Below, in pieces: positions 1 to 10,989 of a DNA stretch of 64,000 nucleotides. The stretch comes from an uncultured Gammaproteobacteria bacterium (GTDB taxonomy: Bacteria; Pseudomonadota; Gammaproteobacteria; Eutrophobiales; Eutrophobiaceae). Where the stretch lies: assembly GCA_943788005.1 (NCBI GenBank), contig CALSOP010000003.1, forward strand, positions 132,690 through 196,689, in the 5' to 3' direction. The notes below the pieces were generated by a model. It was given only the letters and a program-made list of their open reading frames with translations, was not told the DNA's origin and ran no database searches. Both the position numbers and the translations under genes were made by a program. The number at the start of each line of letters is the position of its first letter. Within the stretch, counting starts at the first letter, position 1.

Positions 1-2
1 CA

Positions 3-701
3 CTAAGCCATGCAAATTTCAAAGAAGGTGGACAGGCCTATCTACGTGGCGACTATGAAGCAGCAGCAAAAGAATTTTTTCCTCTAGCTGAACGTGGTGA
101 CCACCGTGCAATGTATGCACTAGGCTCTATGCATGCCTCAGGGCAAGGCGTAGAAAAAAACCTAAAAAAATCATTTGAGCTATTTTCCGAAGCTGCTAAA
201 AATGGGAGACCTGATGCAATGTACAAACTAGGCCTAATGTATGAGCAAGGCCAAGGAGTCTCACAAAATTTAAAAAAAGCTGCACGTTATTACCAAAAAT
301 CAGCAAAAAAAGGCTATCCACTAGGACAGTATCGATTTGGTTTGCTCTATATGAGTGGTGATGGTGTGAAAAAAAACTCGATAAATGCTTATGCATGGCT
401 TGTAATTGCCGGCCATTATTTTATTTATAATACCTTCAGCCCTAATGATGAAAACAATGCCCGCAATAAGGAAAGTCAATTATTACTATACAAGCAACAA
501 GAAAAAGACCGGATATTCGATGAGATAACAAGGCATCTACAAACAATTAAGACCAACATGAGTATTGAAGACATGGAAAAAACCAGAGAAAAAGTTATTA
601 GTTTGAGTAAATACAGGAAAAAATATCATCCAGATAAAATTAAAAATTTAAAGATAGAATCGACTATAGAAAGTCTGTTCTTACCAGACACCTTACATTA
701 G
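3..701 (+). CDS. Sel1-repeat (SLR/TPR-like) protein, 5'-truncated by window edge
   Basis: Frame stays open upstream of the listed ATG at 111 back to base 3 (LSHANFKEGGQAYLRGDYEAAAKEFFPLAERGDHRAM...); Sel1 repeats such as AMYALGSMHASGQGVEKNLKKSFELFSEAAKNGRPDAMYKLG. Confidence 0.9.
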   Translation, partial: LSHANFKEGGQAYLRGDYEAAAKEFFPLAERGDHRAMYALGSMHASGQGVEKNLKKSFELFSEAAKNGRPDAMYKLGLMYEQGQGVSQNLKKAARYYQKSAKKGYPLGQYRFGLLYMSGDGVKKNSINAYAWLVIAGHYFIYNTFSPNDENNARNKESQLLLYKQQEKDRIFDEITRHLQTIKTNMSIEDMEKTREKVISLSKYRKKYHPDKIKNLKIESTIESLFLPDTLH

Positions 702-799
702 TGGCTAGATTTTGAACCTTAAATATATTTGAGAACTAACATCACAATAAAATAGCTATTAAAATCAGCGTTGTCAGATGCATATTTCCCAAATCTGCG

Positions 800-827
800 T
801 TGACTGACCCCCTTCCTTGGGTATAAT
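800..827 (+). promoter_or_regulatory. Sigma70-like promoter of the cold-shock gene
   Basis: TTGACT (800-805), 16-bp spacer, TATAAT (822-827); implies a leader of about 135 nt before the ATG at 971. Confidence 0.65.
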
Positions 828-970
828 CGAAATCGGCCAAGAAGTAATTTTTGTTAATGTTTACCGTAAAGACGTTATATTTTATCTCGTCATACATTTC
901 GGAAGCAGTAGCTGTCTCTCGGCAAATCCGCCTTTGTGTGGCATTTTTTAATTTTTAATAGGTAATAAAT

Positions 971-1180
971 ATGTCTGATTTAGTAACCGGTAAAGTAAAG
1001 TTTTTTAATGATTCAAAAGGATTTGGTTTTATTGAACAAGAACAAGGTCCTGATGTATTTGTACATTTCAGCGCAATTAGTGGTTCTGGTTTCAAAACAC
1101 TTGCTGAAGGCCAACAAGTACAGTTCACAGTTACTGCCGGTCAAAAAGGTCCTCAAGCCGAGAACGTTACACCCGTATAA
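971..1180 (+). CDS. CspA-family cold-shock protein
   Basis: 69 aa; [32 protein letters not shown] carries RNP1/RNP2 CSD motifs. Confidence 0.97.
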   Translation: MSDLVTGKVKFFNDSKGFGFIEQEQGPDVFVHFSAISGSGFKTLAEGQQVQFTVTAGQKGPQAENVTPV

Positions 1181-1195
1181 AGCACATAAGAACCA

Positions 1196-1229
1196 GCTGT
1201 GATATCAGTTGATATCGCAGCAGTATTTT
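1196..1229 (+). terminator. Possible Rho-independent terminator after csp
   Basis: GCTGTGATATCA-GT-TGATATCGCAGC inverted repeat (1196-1221) followed by AGTATTTT. Confidence 0.5.
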
Positions 1230-1304
1230 AAGGATTATTGCTTCATTTTCTCGCATTGCATATGCGAGAGGATGAAATTTTGTCGCAAAAATAAGCTACA
1301 ACGC

Positions 1305-2672
1305 TTAGCTTCCGCCAGTTTTTTCCATATTCCTGGCAAGGCGAATAACCATAGTTGCAATAACAATCACACCTACTATCAATATTCCCCAAAGCGCAAT
1401 TCTTTGCCATGGTAATGTTTTTTGCATTACTAACGCTGAATCACCTTTCAGAATTATTTCCTTGCCAACCTTAGCTAGACCAACCATTTCATTGCCTACA
1501 TCTTGATTAAGAACATTCATTAATCTGGAAGCAACATGATTGTTTATATTCGTATTTGCATTACCGACTGCCAAAATATAAGGAGCATTGCCTCTTGCTA
1601 AAAAATATAGATAATTCGGCCGCCATGCATACTTTAAAACTGGCTCAACATTCCCTATACCATCAGTTGATTGAAATCTAATTTGCCAGTATCGATCCTT
1701 ATTGGAGCTGACAGTAACCGGCTTGCCAGTAAGCTCCAACTCTTCAAAATATAGCTTGTAAAAGACACCATTAAGACGTTTCACCCAAGGTAAATCATTA
1801 CCAGCACGTGATTCGATAATGACGTCTATCAATGTATTGTCTTCTGGCAACTCAATATCAATTTGTTCAATATTGAAAACCCCACCTGTGTCGAAAACGT
1901 AGGTAGCCTGATCAATCTTCTTATTGATCAATTTTGATGTCGACCAATATTGATTGTCTGGCAGATATTCATCTTTAAAATTAGCCTTCACTGATGTAAT
2001 AGCTAGCCTATCTACATCATTCAACCAGGTAAAACGAATATATTTGATATTTTTGTGAGGTAAATTGACACGTGTATTCTTTAAAGCATGTTGACCATAC
2101 TTAAGCTCAGTTAAAGTAGCGTAGTCGACAAGTGTTAGCCATTGATTCAAATCATTACTGTAATCAAGTCTAAATGCCTTTGCATAACCAGATTCAAGAC
2201 CACTAAGTTTAAAGTCAATTGAGTCAATTGACGTATTGATGTGACTTGCATCGATTAAATAATGTTTAACGGTGTCTTGATTTAACTCACTGTCTCCACC
2301 TTCGCTCTGAATACGAACAACCTTCCCTTCGCTTGTGACTGTAATATCCAAGGCACTGCTTGCCAGGTTTATCTTCTCGCTAGCTATAGGAAAAAAAGGC
2401 AGCTCGAGCGAGCCTATCTTTGTCCCTGTTTTCATTTTTGATTGTTGGATTACATGAGGAACAGGCTCATTATCTTGATTAAAGATCCTGATATCACTCA
2501 AGTCTTTTTTAGTCGCCGTTTTGTATACTGCTCCTGGCAACGCAATCTTGTAGATAGCAGATTGCTGTTCGATGTTTAGCTCAAATCCTCTTGCATATTC
2601 ATGCATTGATTCATTCTCAACAGCAAATACATTTACTGCACATATGAGTAGAATCAATAGTATATATTTCAT
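1305..2672 (-). CDS. DUF3999 family protein
   Basis: 455 aa, N-terminal signal peptide and C-terminal TM; sits directly downstream of a DUF2339 gene, the usual pairing. Confidence 0.8.
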   Translation of the reverse strand: MKYILLILLICAVNVFAVENESMHEYARGFELNIEQQSAIYKIALPGAVYKTATKKDLSDIRIFNQDNEPVPHVIQQSKMKTGTKIGSLELPFFPIASEKINLASSALDITVTSEGKVVRIQSEGGDSELNQDTVKHYLIDASHINTSIDSIDFKLSGLESGYAKAFRLDYSNDLNQWLTLVDYATLTELKYGQHALKNTRVNLPHKNIKYIRFTWLNDVDRLAITSVKANFKDEYLPDNQYWSTSKLINKKIDQATYVFDTGGVFNIEQIDIELPEDNTLIDVIIESRAGNDLPWVKRLNGVFYKLYFEELELTGKPVTVSSNKDRYWQIRFQSTDGIGNVEPVLKYAWRPNYLYFLARGNAPYILAVGNANTNINNHVASRLMNVLNQDVGNEMVGLAKVGKEIILKGDSALVMQKTLPWQRIALWGILIVGVIVIATMVIRLARNMEKTGGS

Positions 2673-5398
2673 GTTACGGTCGCTTTCTTTTTCGGTGGTA
2701 TTGGCGAAAAATAACCAATTACTAGTACCAACACACCTACAGTCAAGAATGAAACAATGCGTGCAATACCACCACTATCTGCCAAATCAATTAAAAACAA
2801 TTTAATTACCACGATACTCAAGAGGCTAGCACCAACAAACCAAATTTTTCTGAATTGCCTCCTTGTTCCAAAGCACATAACAATAAAAGCTAGCAAGGTC
2901 CAAACGATGGAGATACTTGCCTGAAAAACCTCAGAACTAAACATGGTATATTCATCAAAACGTACACCAGCGTAAAAATGCACTGCATGAGCAACTACTG
3001 AAGTTATATATACAAAGGCAATCAGTGCTACCAGATTAAAGGCATATGATAAATTTAAACTATTTATCTTTGGTATCTCATCCTGTTTTATTAAAGATAA
3101 CCAGTTTAAAGTAATTATAATGCTGAACAATTGAACTAACTCCAAAGGGTTTACTATTGGCAAATACGGTAATGGCTTTGGATCAGCTGGGTTATGGCAA
3201 GCAAATATGATCCATACGCCTAGATAAATGATGATCGGTAATAATCCCTTGCCAACATAGCTCTGTGGAAAATCCATAACCGGCCATGACACACGGTCTC
3301 GCAAATACATCATCTTCATAACACCGAAGGCAGGGATTAGTCCCCAGATAATTTCTTCCCATAATCGATATCCAGGTAATAAATAATTGACGAAATCTGC
3401 AATAATCCAGGTACAAATGAATACATAAAGATACATTGAGAAGGAATGCCACAGTGCGAGTACTTTTTTATTCCACACCCATTCACTACGGTACAAAATG
3501 AGCATTTGAATAGTAAACGCAGCTATCCAACTAACAAAACCATAATGACTTAAAGGGTTTCTTGATGGTGCATCAACAAATTGAATTAAAGCACCAAAGT
3601 ACATTGCTGGCAGAAGTAAGATTGGTGGGAATTCTGCGGCTTTCCAGTCAACAACACGTGCTATGAGAGAAAGAGTAAGCATGCTTAATGTTATAAAAAA
3701 TAATGCCGCATTGATTTCATATCGTGATGACACATGATCATCGATCTCAATAAGACCTGAACAAAACCACCATGATAATACCCATATCAACAACATCCAG
3801 TGAACATGCTGTTCGACCTGCTTTAACTGTTCTTTGTGTTTAAAAAATAAGAAGGCACTAAATAAGCCGCCCAAACTTAATAAGAACGACCCCATATAAG
3901 TGCTATTTAGTATGGGCAATGAATCATACTCAGGGACATTTGACAGAAGAAAAATAAACCCACCACCGAACTGTAACAAAATGCCAAAGATTCGAGGCAA
4001 TAATCGTTGTTGTCGTATGCCGACCCAGCTAATACCAGCGCACTTCGAGTGCCCACGCAGCAGCGGTCCAATTACCATCCAGCGCAAAAGGAATTGCGAT
4101 ACTGCCAAAGATAACACCAAGCGCAAGAAATGATTCCGTTAATAAGCGCATGCCTTCAATTTGTTTATTCCATAACCACCTCGCCAGAATAATATAAAGT
4201 GCGCTTATACCTAGCGCAGAAAAAGCCTGACCAAACTCATCATTCTGGACTAATAAAGCTTGCAAAGTGAAGCCTACCAATGGCACACCAAAGACCAGTG
4301 AGCCATCGACCAGACCTTTTAAATGAGGTGGTTGTTTATGTGCAAATAGAATTGAAATCGCACATAAAACAGAAAGAAAAGAATTAGAAAAGGTTCTGTT
4401 GTATTAAAGTACTCTGGGCGATACGAATCGTGCCCCCATAATGATGCGATAACAAAGGTAAAGACAAAACCCAACCAATTCAGGATGCGCCAGGCTTTAA
4501 ACCAGGCGATTCCAAAAACACCGGCATTCAGAACTGCATAATATGAAAATAAAGCAACATGACTGCCACCACCACTGGAAGTTAATACAGGCGCAAGAAA
4601 ACCACCAATTGTTGCAAGACAGGCGAGTGATCGTGAATTTTGTAATACTGCTAACAAACAGGAAAATACAACCAAGGCAACCATAACAAAGAAAGTTAAC
4701 CCTAATGGTAAGACAGTATAAAGCTTAGCAGCAGAAAACACAGTTAAATAAAGCACGCCTACTGCGCCACCTTGTAAAACCAGTGCATATTGGACTTTGG
4801 TGTGGCGTAATCGCCAACCAAAAATCAGCATTCCTATCGCAGCAGTTGCAACAGCAACAAGTCTCAGTTCAATCGGGAATGCATTACGTTGAGCTGCATA
4901 CTTAAGTAAAAATGCAACACCGAAAAATAAAATAATAACGCCAACTTTAACGACAACATTACCAGTAGTAAAAAATTGTCGAATATTAGAAATTATCTTA
5001 TCAAATAGATTTTGAGTGCCATCTTCATCTGCATGCGTAGTTTCCCATGATGTCGATTCAGGTGTTATTTCTGGCTCGGGTTCTTCTTCTGTAACTTTAT
5101 AAGTTGCATTGATTTGAGTGACTTCTTCAGGATCGACAGCCTCTTCTGCGATTGAAATCTCCTCAATGTCGACATTGTCTACTTGAATTCCATCTGTGGT
5201 TGTCTCATCTGCCATGACATTACTGTCGATCAGATTAGACTGAATCAGAGACACTTTCTCTTCAATAGTGCGAAGAACTTTTTTTAGTTCTATTACATAC
5301 CCAAATAGAAACCCAATCGCTGCTCCGAAAAAGAACCCGGAAAACGAATCGATAAGCGCTCCAATATACCCACCAATAATGCCGAAAATAAATTTCAT
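2669..5398 (-). pseudogene. DUF2339 membrane protein, split over three reading frames
   Basis: ORFs 5398-4319, 4286-4029 and 4126-2669 on the minus strand are successive parts of one polytopic protein in three frames; breaks near 4360 and 4038-4046. Confidence 0.8.
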
Positions 5399-5556
5399 AA
5401 TTGATATTCAACCACAATATTGAATTAATTCGATAATACCTCATGAAAGGTAGTAAATGATAATTCTAGCGGTATAAAAATACGCTGCTTTGCAATAAAT
5501 ATAGTTATAATGCAGACAATTGAAATATTAAAGAATATACATACAAGGAGTATTAA

Positions 5557-6549
5557 TTGGTGGAATTTCTAATTGAATATGGCATGTTTCTGGCCAAATT
5601 CCTTACGGTAGCATTGATCTTGCTTTTTGCTCTAGGTGCAATAATTTTCATTATTTTACGCGCCAAAGGCGATAACGAGCATCTTAATATCAAAAATATC
5701 AATGAAAAATATGAATCCATGAGCTTTATGCTCAATTCGCAGGTACTAGGTAAAAAGGAATTTAAAAAATATCTGAAAAAACAAAAACAAGATCATAAAG
5801 AAAAAGATAAAGCAGTCTCTGATGAAAGAAAGAAGGTTTATGTACTGGATTTCAAAGGCGATATCAAAGCTAGTACGGTCTCATCTCTAAGAGAAGAAAT
5901 AACGGCTTTATTAACCATTGCTGATAAAAAAGATGAAATCGTTGTTGTCCTCGAAAGTGGTGGTGGAACAGTTCATGGTTATGGCTTAGGTGCATCACAG
6001 CTGAAGCGTATCCGTGATAAAGAGATCATGCTTACAGTTGCCGTTGATAAAGTTGCCGCTAGTGGTGGCTATATGATGGCATGTGTTGCCGATAAAATTA
6101 TTGCTGCGCCTTTTGCAATTATTGGCTCAATCGGTGTCCTGGCCCAGATTCCAAACTTTCACAAACTATTAAAAAAAATGGATATTGATTTTGAACAAAT
6201 AACTGCAGGGGACTATAAAAGAACTTTGACAATGTTTGGTGAAAACACAGATGCAGACAGAGAAAAATTTAAAGAAGAACTGGAAGACACACATCATCTA
6301 TTCAAGGATTTCGTCAAGGACAATAGAGATCAAGTAGATATTCACAAAATTGCAACTGGAGAACATTGGTACGGGAAGAGAGCGCTTGAACTCAATCTAG
6401 TCGACGTATTAATAACCAGCGATGATTATCTATCTAGTGCTGCAAGTGACGCTGACATATTTGAAATCAAGTATGAACGTAAAAAACCAGTTACAGAAAA
6501 ACTAATCTCATTTGGCGCGAATATTCTAGATGCAATTGATGGCCGTTAA
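5557..6549 (+). CDS. sohB: SohB-like signal peptide peptidase/protease
   Basis: 330 aa; S49 features VVVLESGGGTVHGYG and AVDKVAASGGYMMACVADKIIAAPFAIIGSIGV; AAGGAG RBS before TTG (5557)/GTG (5560). Confidence 0.92.
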   Translation: MVEFLIEYGMFLAKFLTVALILLFALGAIIFIILRAKGDNEHLNIKNINEKYESMSFMLNSQVLGKKEFKKYLKKQKQDHKEKDKAVSDERKKVYVLDFKGDIKASTVSSLREEITALLTIADKKDEIVVVLESGGGTVHGYGLGASQLKRIRDKEIMLTVAVDKVAASGGYMMACVADKIIAAPFAIIGSIGVLAQIPNFHKLLKKMDIDFEQITAGDYKRTLTMFGENTDADREKFKEELEDTHHLFKDFVKDNRDQVDIHKIATGEHWYGKRALELNLVDVLITSDDYLSSAASDADIFEIKYERKKPVTEKLISFGANILDAIDGR

Positions 6550-6562
6550 ACAACGTTCTATT

Positions 6563-7810
6563 CTAAAGTATACTTTTTAGCTCTTTTGCTATTATTTTAA
6601 TCCCTTGTTCAACAACGCTTTCTTCCATTGAATAAGTAATACGAATGCATTGATGCTTGTGTTCCCAATCTTCTTCTAATCCAGGAAAGAAATGCGAACC
6701 GGAAATAACGATGACACCTTTTTCTTTCAAGCGCTCATATAATTTATCAGAACTTATTGGCAACCCTGGCAACCAAAGCCATAAAAATATGGCTCCTTCT
6801 GGTTTATGAATATAATAATCCAGCCCATCAAATTCTCTGTGCATAATCTCAACAGCGTGCGCAACTTTGGCTTGGTAATAAGGCTTTATTTGAAGTTGTG
6901 ACAATCGCAGTATCTCACCGCTACTAACCAGATCCTTTGTTATCATTGCACCAAAATTAGCCGTGGCCAGATTGATCACTGCATTCATATTTCTAATCAA
7001 ATTTATAACCGCTTCATCCGCGATAACTATGCCAATTCTAGTGCCAGGCAAGCCCACTTTGGATAGGCTCATGCAATAAATAACATTTTCATTCCATATG
7101 GGATTAGTTTCGGTAAAAATTATATTTGGAAAAGGTTCACCATAAGCATTATCTATGATTAATGGAATATTATGCGTCTCAGCCATTGACAAAAGTCTGG
7201 ATACTTCACTATCTGACAAGACATTTCCAGTCGGATTGGTTGGTCGTGATACACACATTGCTGCGGTATTATCACGTATGACCATGTCATCAAAATTAAC
7301 ATGGTATTTAAAAAAATGATTGTTCTGCTTCTCGATCAATGGTCTATAGGAATAGAACATATTATCGCTTAAGCCAACATCAGAATAACCTATATATTCT
7401 GGCGTCATAGGTAGTAGAATTTGTTTATGAATACCCGCTTGATCTTCACCACCCAGCATATTAAACAAAAAGAAAAATGCTGACTGACTGCCAATCGTTA
7501 ACGCAATATTTTCAGCTTTAATACCCCATTGATATTGCTTATTCATCAATTCAGCTATGGCATTAATGAATTGTTGATTGCCCTGTGGTAATTCGTAATT
7601 ACCCACAGCATGCGAAAACAAGGCTGGATTATCTATTAATCTATGCAGTGAATCTCTAAAATATTGTTGCACTCCTGGGATGTGACTTGGGTTACCTCCC
7701 CCCAACATCAATGCTTCACTATTGCCAGACATAGCGTTACCCAGATCATCCATAAGCTGAACAATGCCGGATTGACTATCAAAACGCGATGCAAACTTTG
7801 AGAAGTTCAT
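6563..7810 (-). CDS. avtA: Valine-pyruvate aminotransferase (class I/II PLP aminotransferase)
   Basis: 415 aa; MLGGGNPSHIP..., SRPTNPTGN and SLSKVGLPGTRIG PLP-lysine region. Confidence 0.88.
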   Translation of the reverse strand: MNFSKFASRFDSQSGIVQLMDDLGNAMSGNSEALMLGGGNPSHIPGVQQYFRDSLHRLIDNPALFSHAVGNYELPQGNQQFINAIAELMNKQYQWGIKAENIALTIGSQSAFFFLFNMLGGEDQAGIHKQILLPMTPEYIGYSDVGLSDNMFYSYRPLIEKQNNHFFKYHVNFDDMVIRDNTAAMCVSRPTNPTGNVLSDSEVSRLLSMAETHNIPLIIDNAYGEPFPNIIFTETNPIWNENVIYCMSLSKVGLPGTRIGIVIADEAVINLIRNMNAVINLATANFGAMITKDLVSSGEILRLSQLQIKPYYQAKVAHAVEIMHREFDGLDYYIHKPEGAIFLWLWLPGLPISSDKLYERLKEKGVIVISGSHFFPGLEEDWEHKHQCIRITYSMEESVVEQGIKIIAKELKSIL

Positions 7811-7854
7811 TTATTTATCTTAATCAGAATTAACTAAGTTGATACGAAACGATA

Positions 7855-9027
7855 TTATTTGCGTCGCTTAGATTTTTTCGCTGCGACTTTCTTACCTATT
7901 AGAACAAGACGAAGAACACGTTCCGCAGCATTGGCGATGTATGTTTTTGAGTTCGCCATTACCTCAGCTAATGGCATTTCTCGTGCATAGGTACTTTCTA
8001 AACCATCGATTCCATGCGCAAATATAGCATTAGCATCATCAGTAATACTTCCACCGATAGCAATTGTAGGAACAGCGTACTTTCGTGCAGCTTTAGCAAC
8101 ACCTGATGGCGTCTTACCAAATGCTGTTTGAAAGTCGACACGACCCTCCCCTGTAATAACCAGATCAGCACCTTTCATATGCTGAGCAATGTTAGTAGCT
8201 TCCAGAACTATATCGATTCCACTTTTCATTCGTGCTTTAGTAAATGCGACCAATCCAGCACCTAAGCCACCAGCCGCACCCGCACCTTTTAAATTAACAA
8301 CATCACTTTTCAAGTCTGTTTTAATTATCTTGCCTAAATGCCTTAGGTTGGCATCCAGTATTTTAACCATTGCAGGCGTAGCGCCTTTTTGTGGGCCAAA
8401 TACATTAGATGCTCCGGTTTTACCACAGAGAGGATTATTAACATCACTTGCTACAATGATTTTTATTCTCTTGACTGTTGGATTGAGGCCTTTGACATCA
8501 ATACTGGCAATTTTGTCAAGCATTCCCCCGGCACCATGCTCAGTAATTTCTTTATCGCTTTTATCAATGAAACGAACGCCCAATGCTTGCGCCATGCCAA
8601 CACCACCATCATTCGTGGCTGAGCCCCCTATTCCGATAATTATTTTCGTCGCACCTCGCTTGGCAGCATCTAAAATAAGTTCGCCGGTACCAAATGTTGT
8701 TGTCTTGAGTGGGTTCATTTGTTTTCCACTAACAAGTGGTAACCCTGAAGCTTCAGCCATTTCAATAACGGCCGTTTCACCATCGGCTAACATGCCATAT
8801 CGTGCAGAAACAGAGTTGCCTGCTGGACCGATGACACGTTTACGAATAAATTTTCCACCAGTCGCGTCAACTAATGATTGCACTGTTCCTTCTCCACCAT
8901 CTGCCATTGGGACTTTGATACAGTTTGCTTTTGGCAAGACTCTTTTAATCCCTTTTTCCAGTGCGGCAGCAACTTGTAGCGAGGTTAAATTCCCCTTAAA
9001 GGAATCTGGTGCAAGAATAATTTTCAT
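7855..9027 (-). CDS. Glycerate kinase (GarK/GlxK family)
   Basis: MKIILAPDSFKGNLTSLQVAAALEKGI..., VPMADGGEGTVQSL, IGIGGSATNDGGVGMAQALG; start preferred at internal Met (9027) of the listed ORF. Confidence 0.93.
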   Translation of the reverse strand: MKIILAPDSFKGNLTSLQVAAALEKGIKRVLPKANCIKVPMADGGEGTVQSLVDATGGKFIRKRVIGPAGNSVSARYGMLADGETAVIEMAEASGLPLVSGKQMNPLKTTTFGTGELILDAAKRGATKIIIGIGGSATNDGGVGMAQALGVRFIDKSDKEITEHGAGGMLDKIASIDVKGLNPTVKRIKIIVASDVNNPLCGKTGASNVFGPQKGATPAMVKILDANLRHLGKIIKTDLKSDVVNLKGAGAAGGLGAGLVAFTKARMKSGIDIVLEATNIAQHMKGADLVITGEGRVDFQTAFGKTPSGVAKAARKYAVPTIAIGGSITDDANAIFAHGIDGLESTYAREMPLAEVMANSKTYIANAAERVLRLVLIGKKVAAKKSKRRK

Positions 9028-9180
9028 AAAAGCGTCCCCCCACGGCAGCAATATAAAAAGTAATTGATTGATATAATAAAGAACATTGTAATTATTGTGC
9101 GTGTTTACGAGGTGTTTTGACCTAACTTAACGCTCTAAGCTGGATAGTTTAAGGTATTTACGTGATATTAAAAAATATTT

Positions 9181-10185
9181 TCATCGTTCATTCCCAGCCA
9201 ACTCTTCGAGAACAGCTATCAAACCAGTCGTCACTCGAGTCATAGCGCCATAATCGAGTCTATCAGGCGCATCTTTGGCGTTATGATATGCATTATATCT
9301 ATACGCTGCCGTATCAGTGACCATAAAGGCAGGATAGTTATAGCGCCAAAATGCAGCTTGATCCGATCTTCTCACATCGGGGATTAAGGCTACGGGAGCC
9401 GTGAGCCCTTCTGATGGAAATGACATTGATTTACGAAATATTCCTATGCTCTTTTTCAGCAAATGACGTGATGAAAAGTCACTAACAAAAGCTATAAAAT
9501 TTGCCTTGTTTGGGTAAAACCAACTTAGTGGGGATGGATAAGTTTGACTATCAACCTCGTCTGAAAAATAACCTAGCATTTCCAAAGATAACATCGCAAT
9601 TATCTTATCCTCTCGTTCATATGATCGCTTGGCGTGGAATAAGCTACCCATATTATCTGTAAGAAAATGAGGATATTCTTCATTGGCAAAGGCAACGAAA
9701 CGAATTGTGCGCGCTAGTTGTTTCGTCTTTAATTGCCGTGCTATCTCAAGCATTACAGCAACACCCGAGGCATTATCATCAGCGCCCGAAGATAACCAGA
9801 CAGTATCGTAATGTGCGCCAACTATGATTAGTTCCTCAGGATGAGTTATTCCATAATGTTCAGCAATAATATTTCTGTATTGTAATTTATCACCTAATTC
9901 TTCTTCGTAAGGCACCAGCCCTGATTCTTGAAGCGTTTCTGCAATGAAATCTGCTGCGTTATTATAGGCAATGGGATTACTATCATTACGCTCACCAATT
10001 TCACCAGCCAGTTTCATTACATGTTGCTCTAATCTGTAAGACAATTCCCTTTGCTCATTCGTTAATGGCGATAAACCCGTTGATATTGATTCTCTAGGCA
10101 TATTTACACAGAAATAGACCAATACTATTGGACTTAGTAAGATACATAAGAAAACCGACTGTACTGTTCTAGATGATTTTTTCAC
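9181..10185 (-). CDS. M28 family zinc metallopeptidase, membrane-anchored or secreted
   Basis: IIVGAHYDTVWLSSGADDNASGVAVMLEIARQL and FVAFANEEYPHF metal-binding motifs; N-terminal TM. Confidence 0.9.
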   Translation of the reverse strand: MKKSSRTVQSVFLCILLSPIVLVYFCVNMPRESISTGLSPLTNEQRELSYRLEQHVMKLAGEIGERNDSNPIAYNNAADFIAETLQESGLVPYEEELGDKLQYRNIIAEHYGITHPEELIIVGAHYDTVWLSSGADDNASGVAVMLEIARQLKTKQLARTIRFVAFANEEYPHFLTDNMGSLFHAKRSYEREDKIIAMLSLEMLGYFSDEVDSQTYPSPLSWFYPNKANFIAFVSDFSSRHLLKKSIGIFRKSMSFPSEGLTAPVALIPDVRRSDQAAFWRYNYPAFMVTDTAAYRYNAYHNAKDAPDRLDYGAMTRVTTGLIAVLEELAGNER

Positions 10186-10444
10186 TTTATTAAGAATCTT
10201 ATTAATCGTTATTATTTACATACACTATAGCTTAGAGCGTACATGATGCTCTCAATCCTAATAATTGTTGCTAGAGGTCTGAAAACCCTTATATTTTAAT
10301 CATCTAGCAGAACATAGCCATATTGATTCGTAGCTATTACACTATGCCTCCGTGAACTTCACCTGAGTGAAGTCATCTACATATATAGAATAAGATAAAC
10401 AATAAAATAATTCGAAATAAATAGTCCAACGGAGATCAATCATA

Positions 10445-10978
10445 ATGAATTACCTTAAGCTAAGCCTCTTAAGCATATTACTTATCCCGGCATTAGTATT
10501 TGCTCATGGTCCAACGCCTTTAAAATTTAATATAGAGGTAGAAGTAAATGCAAGCCCAGATGAAGTATGGACAATGGTTAATAAACTCTGCTCAATAAAA
10601 GATTGGAATGAATCGGTTACAGAGTGCTCAGCTACTGGCGAAGGATTAGGTGCTTTTAGAGAACTCACCCTAGATAATGGCGAAGTAATCAAAGAAGAAC
10701 TAACCAAAGTTCAGGAGGATCGAAAACGAATGCTAACCACTTTAAGAGTGGCGGAAGGCAAACTTATAAAAGGCATGCCAATCAAATCTATGGGTTCTTT
10801 TTTATCGGTAAGTGAAAATGGTTCAGGTTCAAAGGTTAAAATTCGCGGCACTGCATATAGCGCATTTGAAGGAAAATCACCGCCACCTGATCAGACTGAT
10901 GCAGTATGTAAAGCAGCCGTTGAAGAGTTTCACACAAAAACCCTACATGGCATGAAACAGCTTTTTGAAGCCAAGTAA
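10445..10978 (+). CDS. SRPBCC family protein with signal peptide
   Basis: NIEVEVNASPDEVWTMVNKLCSIKDWNESVTECSATGEGLGAFRELTLDNG matches polyketide-cyclase/SRPBCC pattern. Confidence 0.82.
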   Translation: MNYLKLSLLSILLIPALVFAHGPTPLKFNIEVEVNASPDEVWTMVNKLCSIKDWNESVTECSATGEGLGAFRELTLDNGEVIKEELTKVQEDRKRMLTTLRVAEGKLIKGMPIKSMGSFLSVSENGSGSKVKIRGTAYSAFEGKSPPPDQTDAVCKAAVEEFHTKTLHGMKQLFEAK

Positions 10979-10989
10979 ACGACATCCTT

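Noticed and set aside
8189-9067. 292-aa plus-strand ORF opposite glycerate kinase
   Set aside because: Pro/Ser/Leu-rich shadow of a well-supported kinase on the other strand; no recognisable domain.
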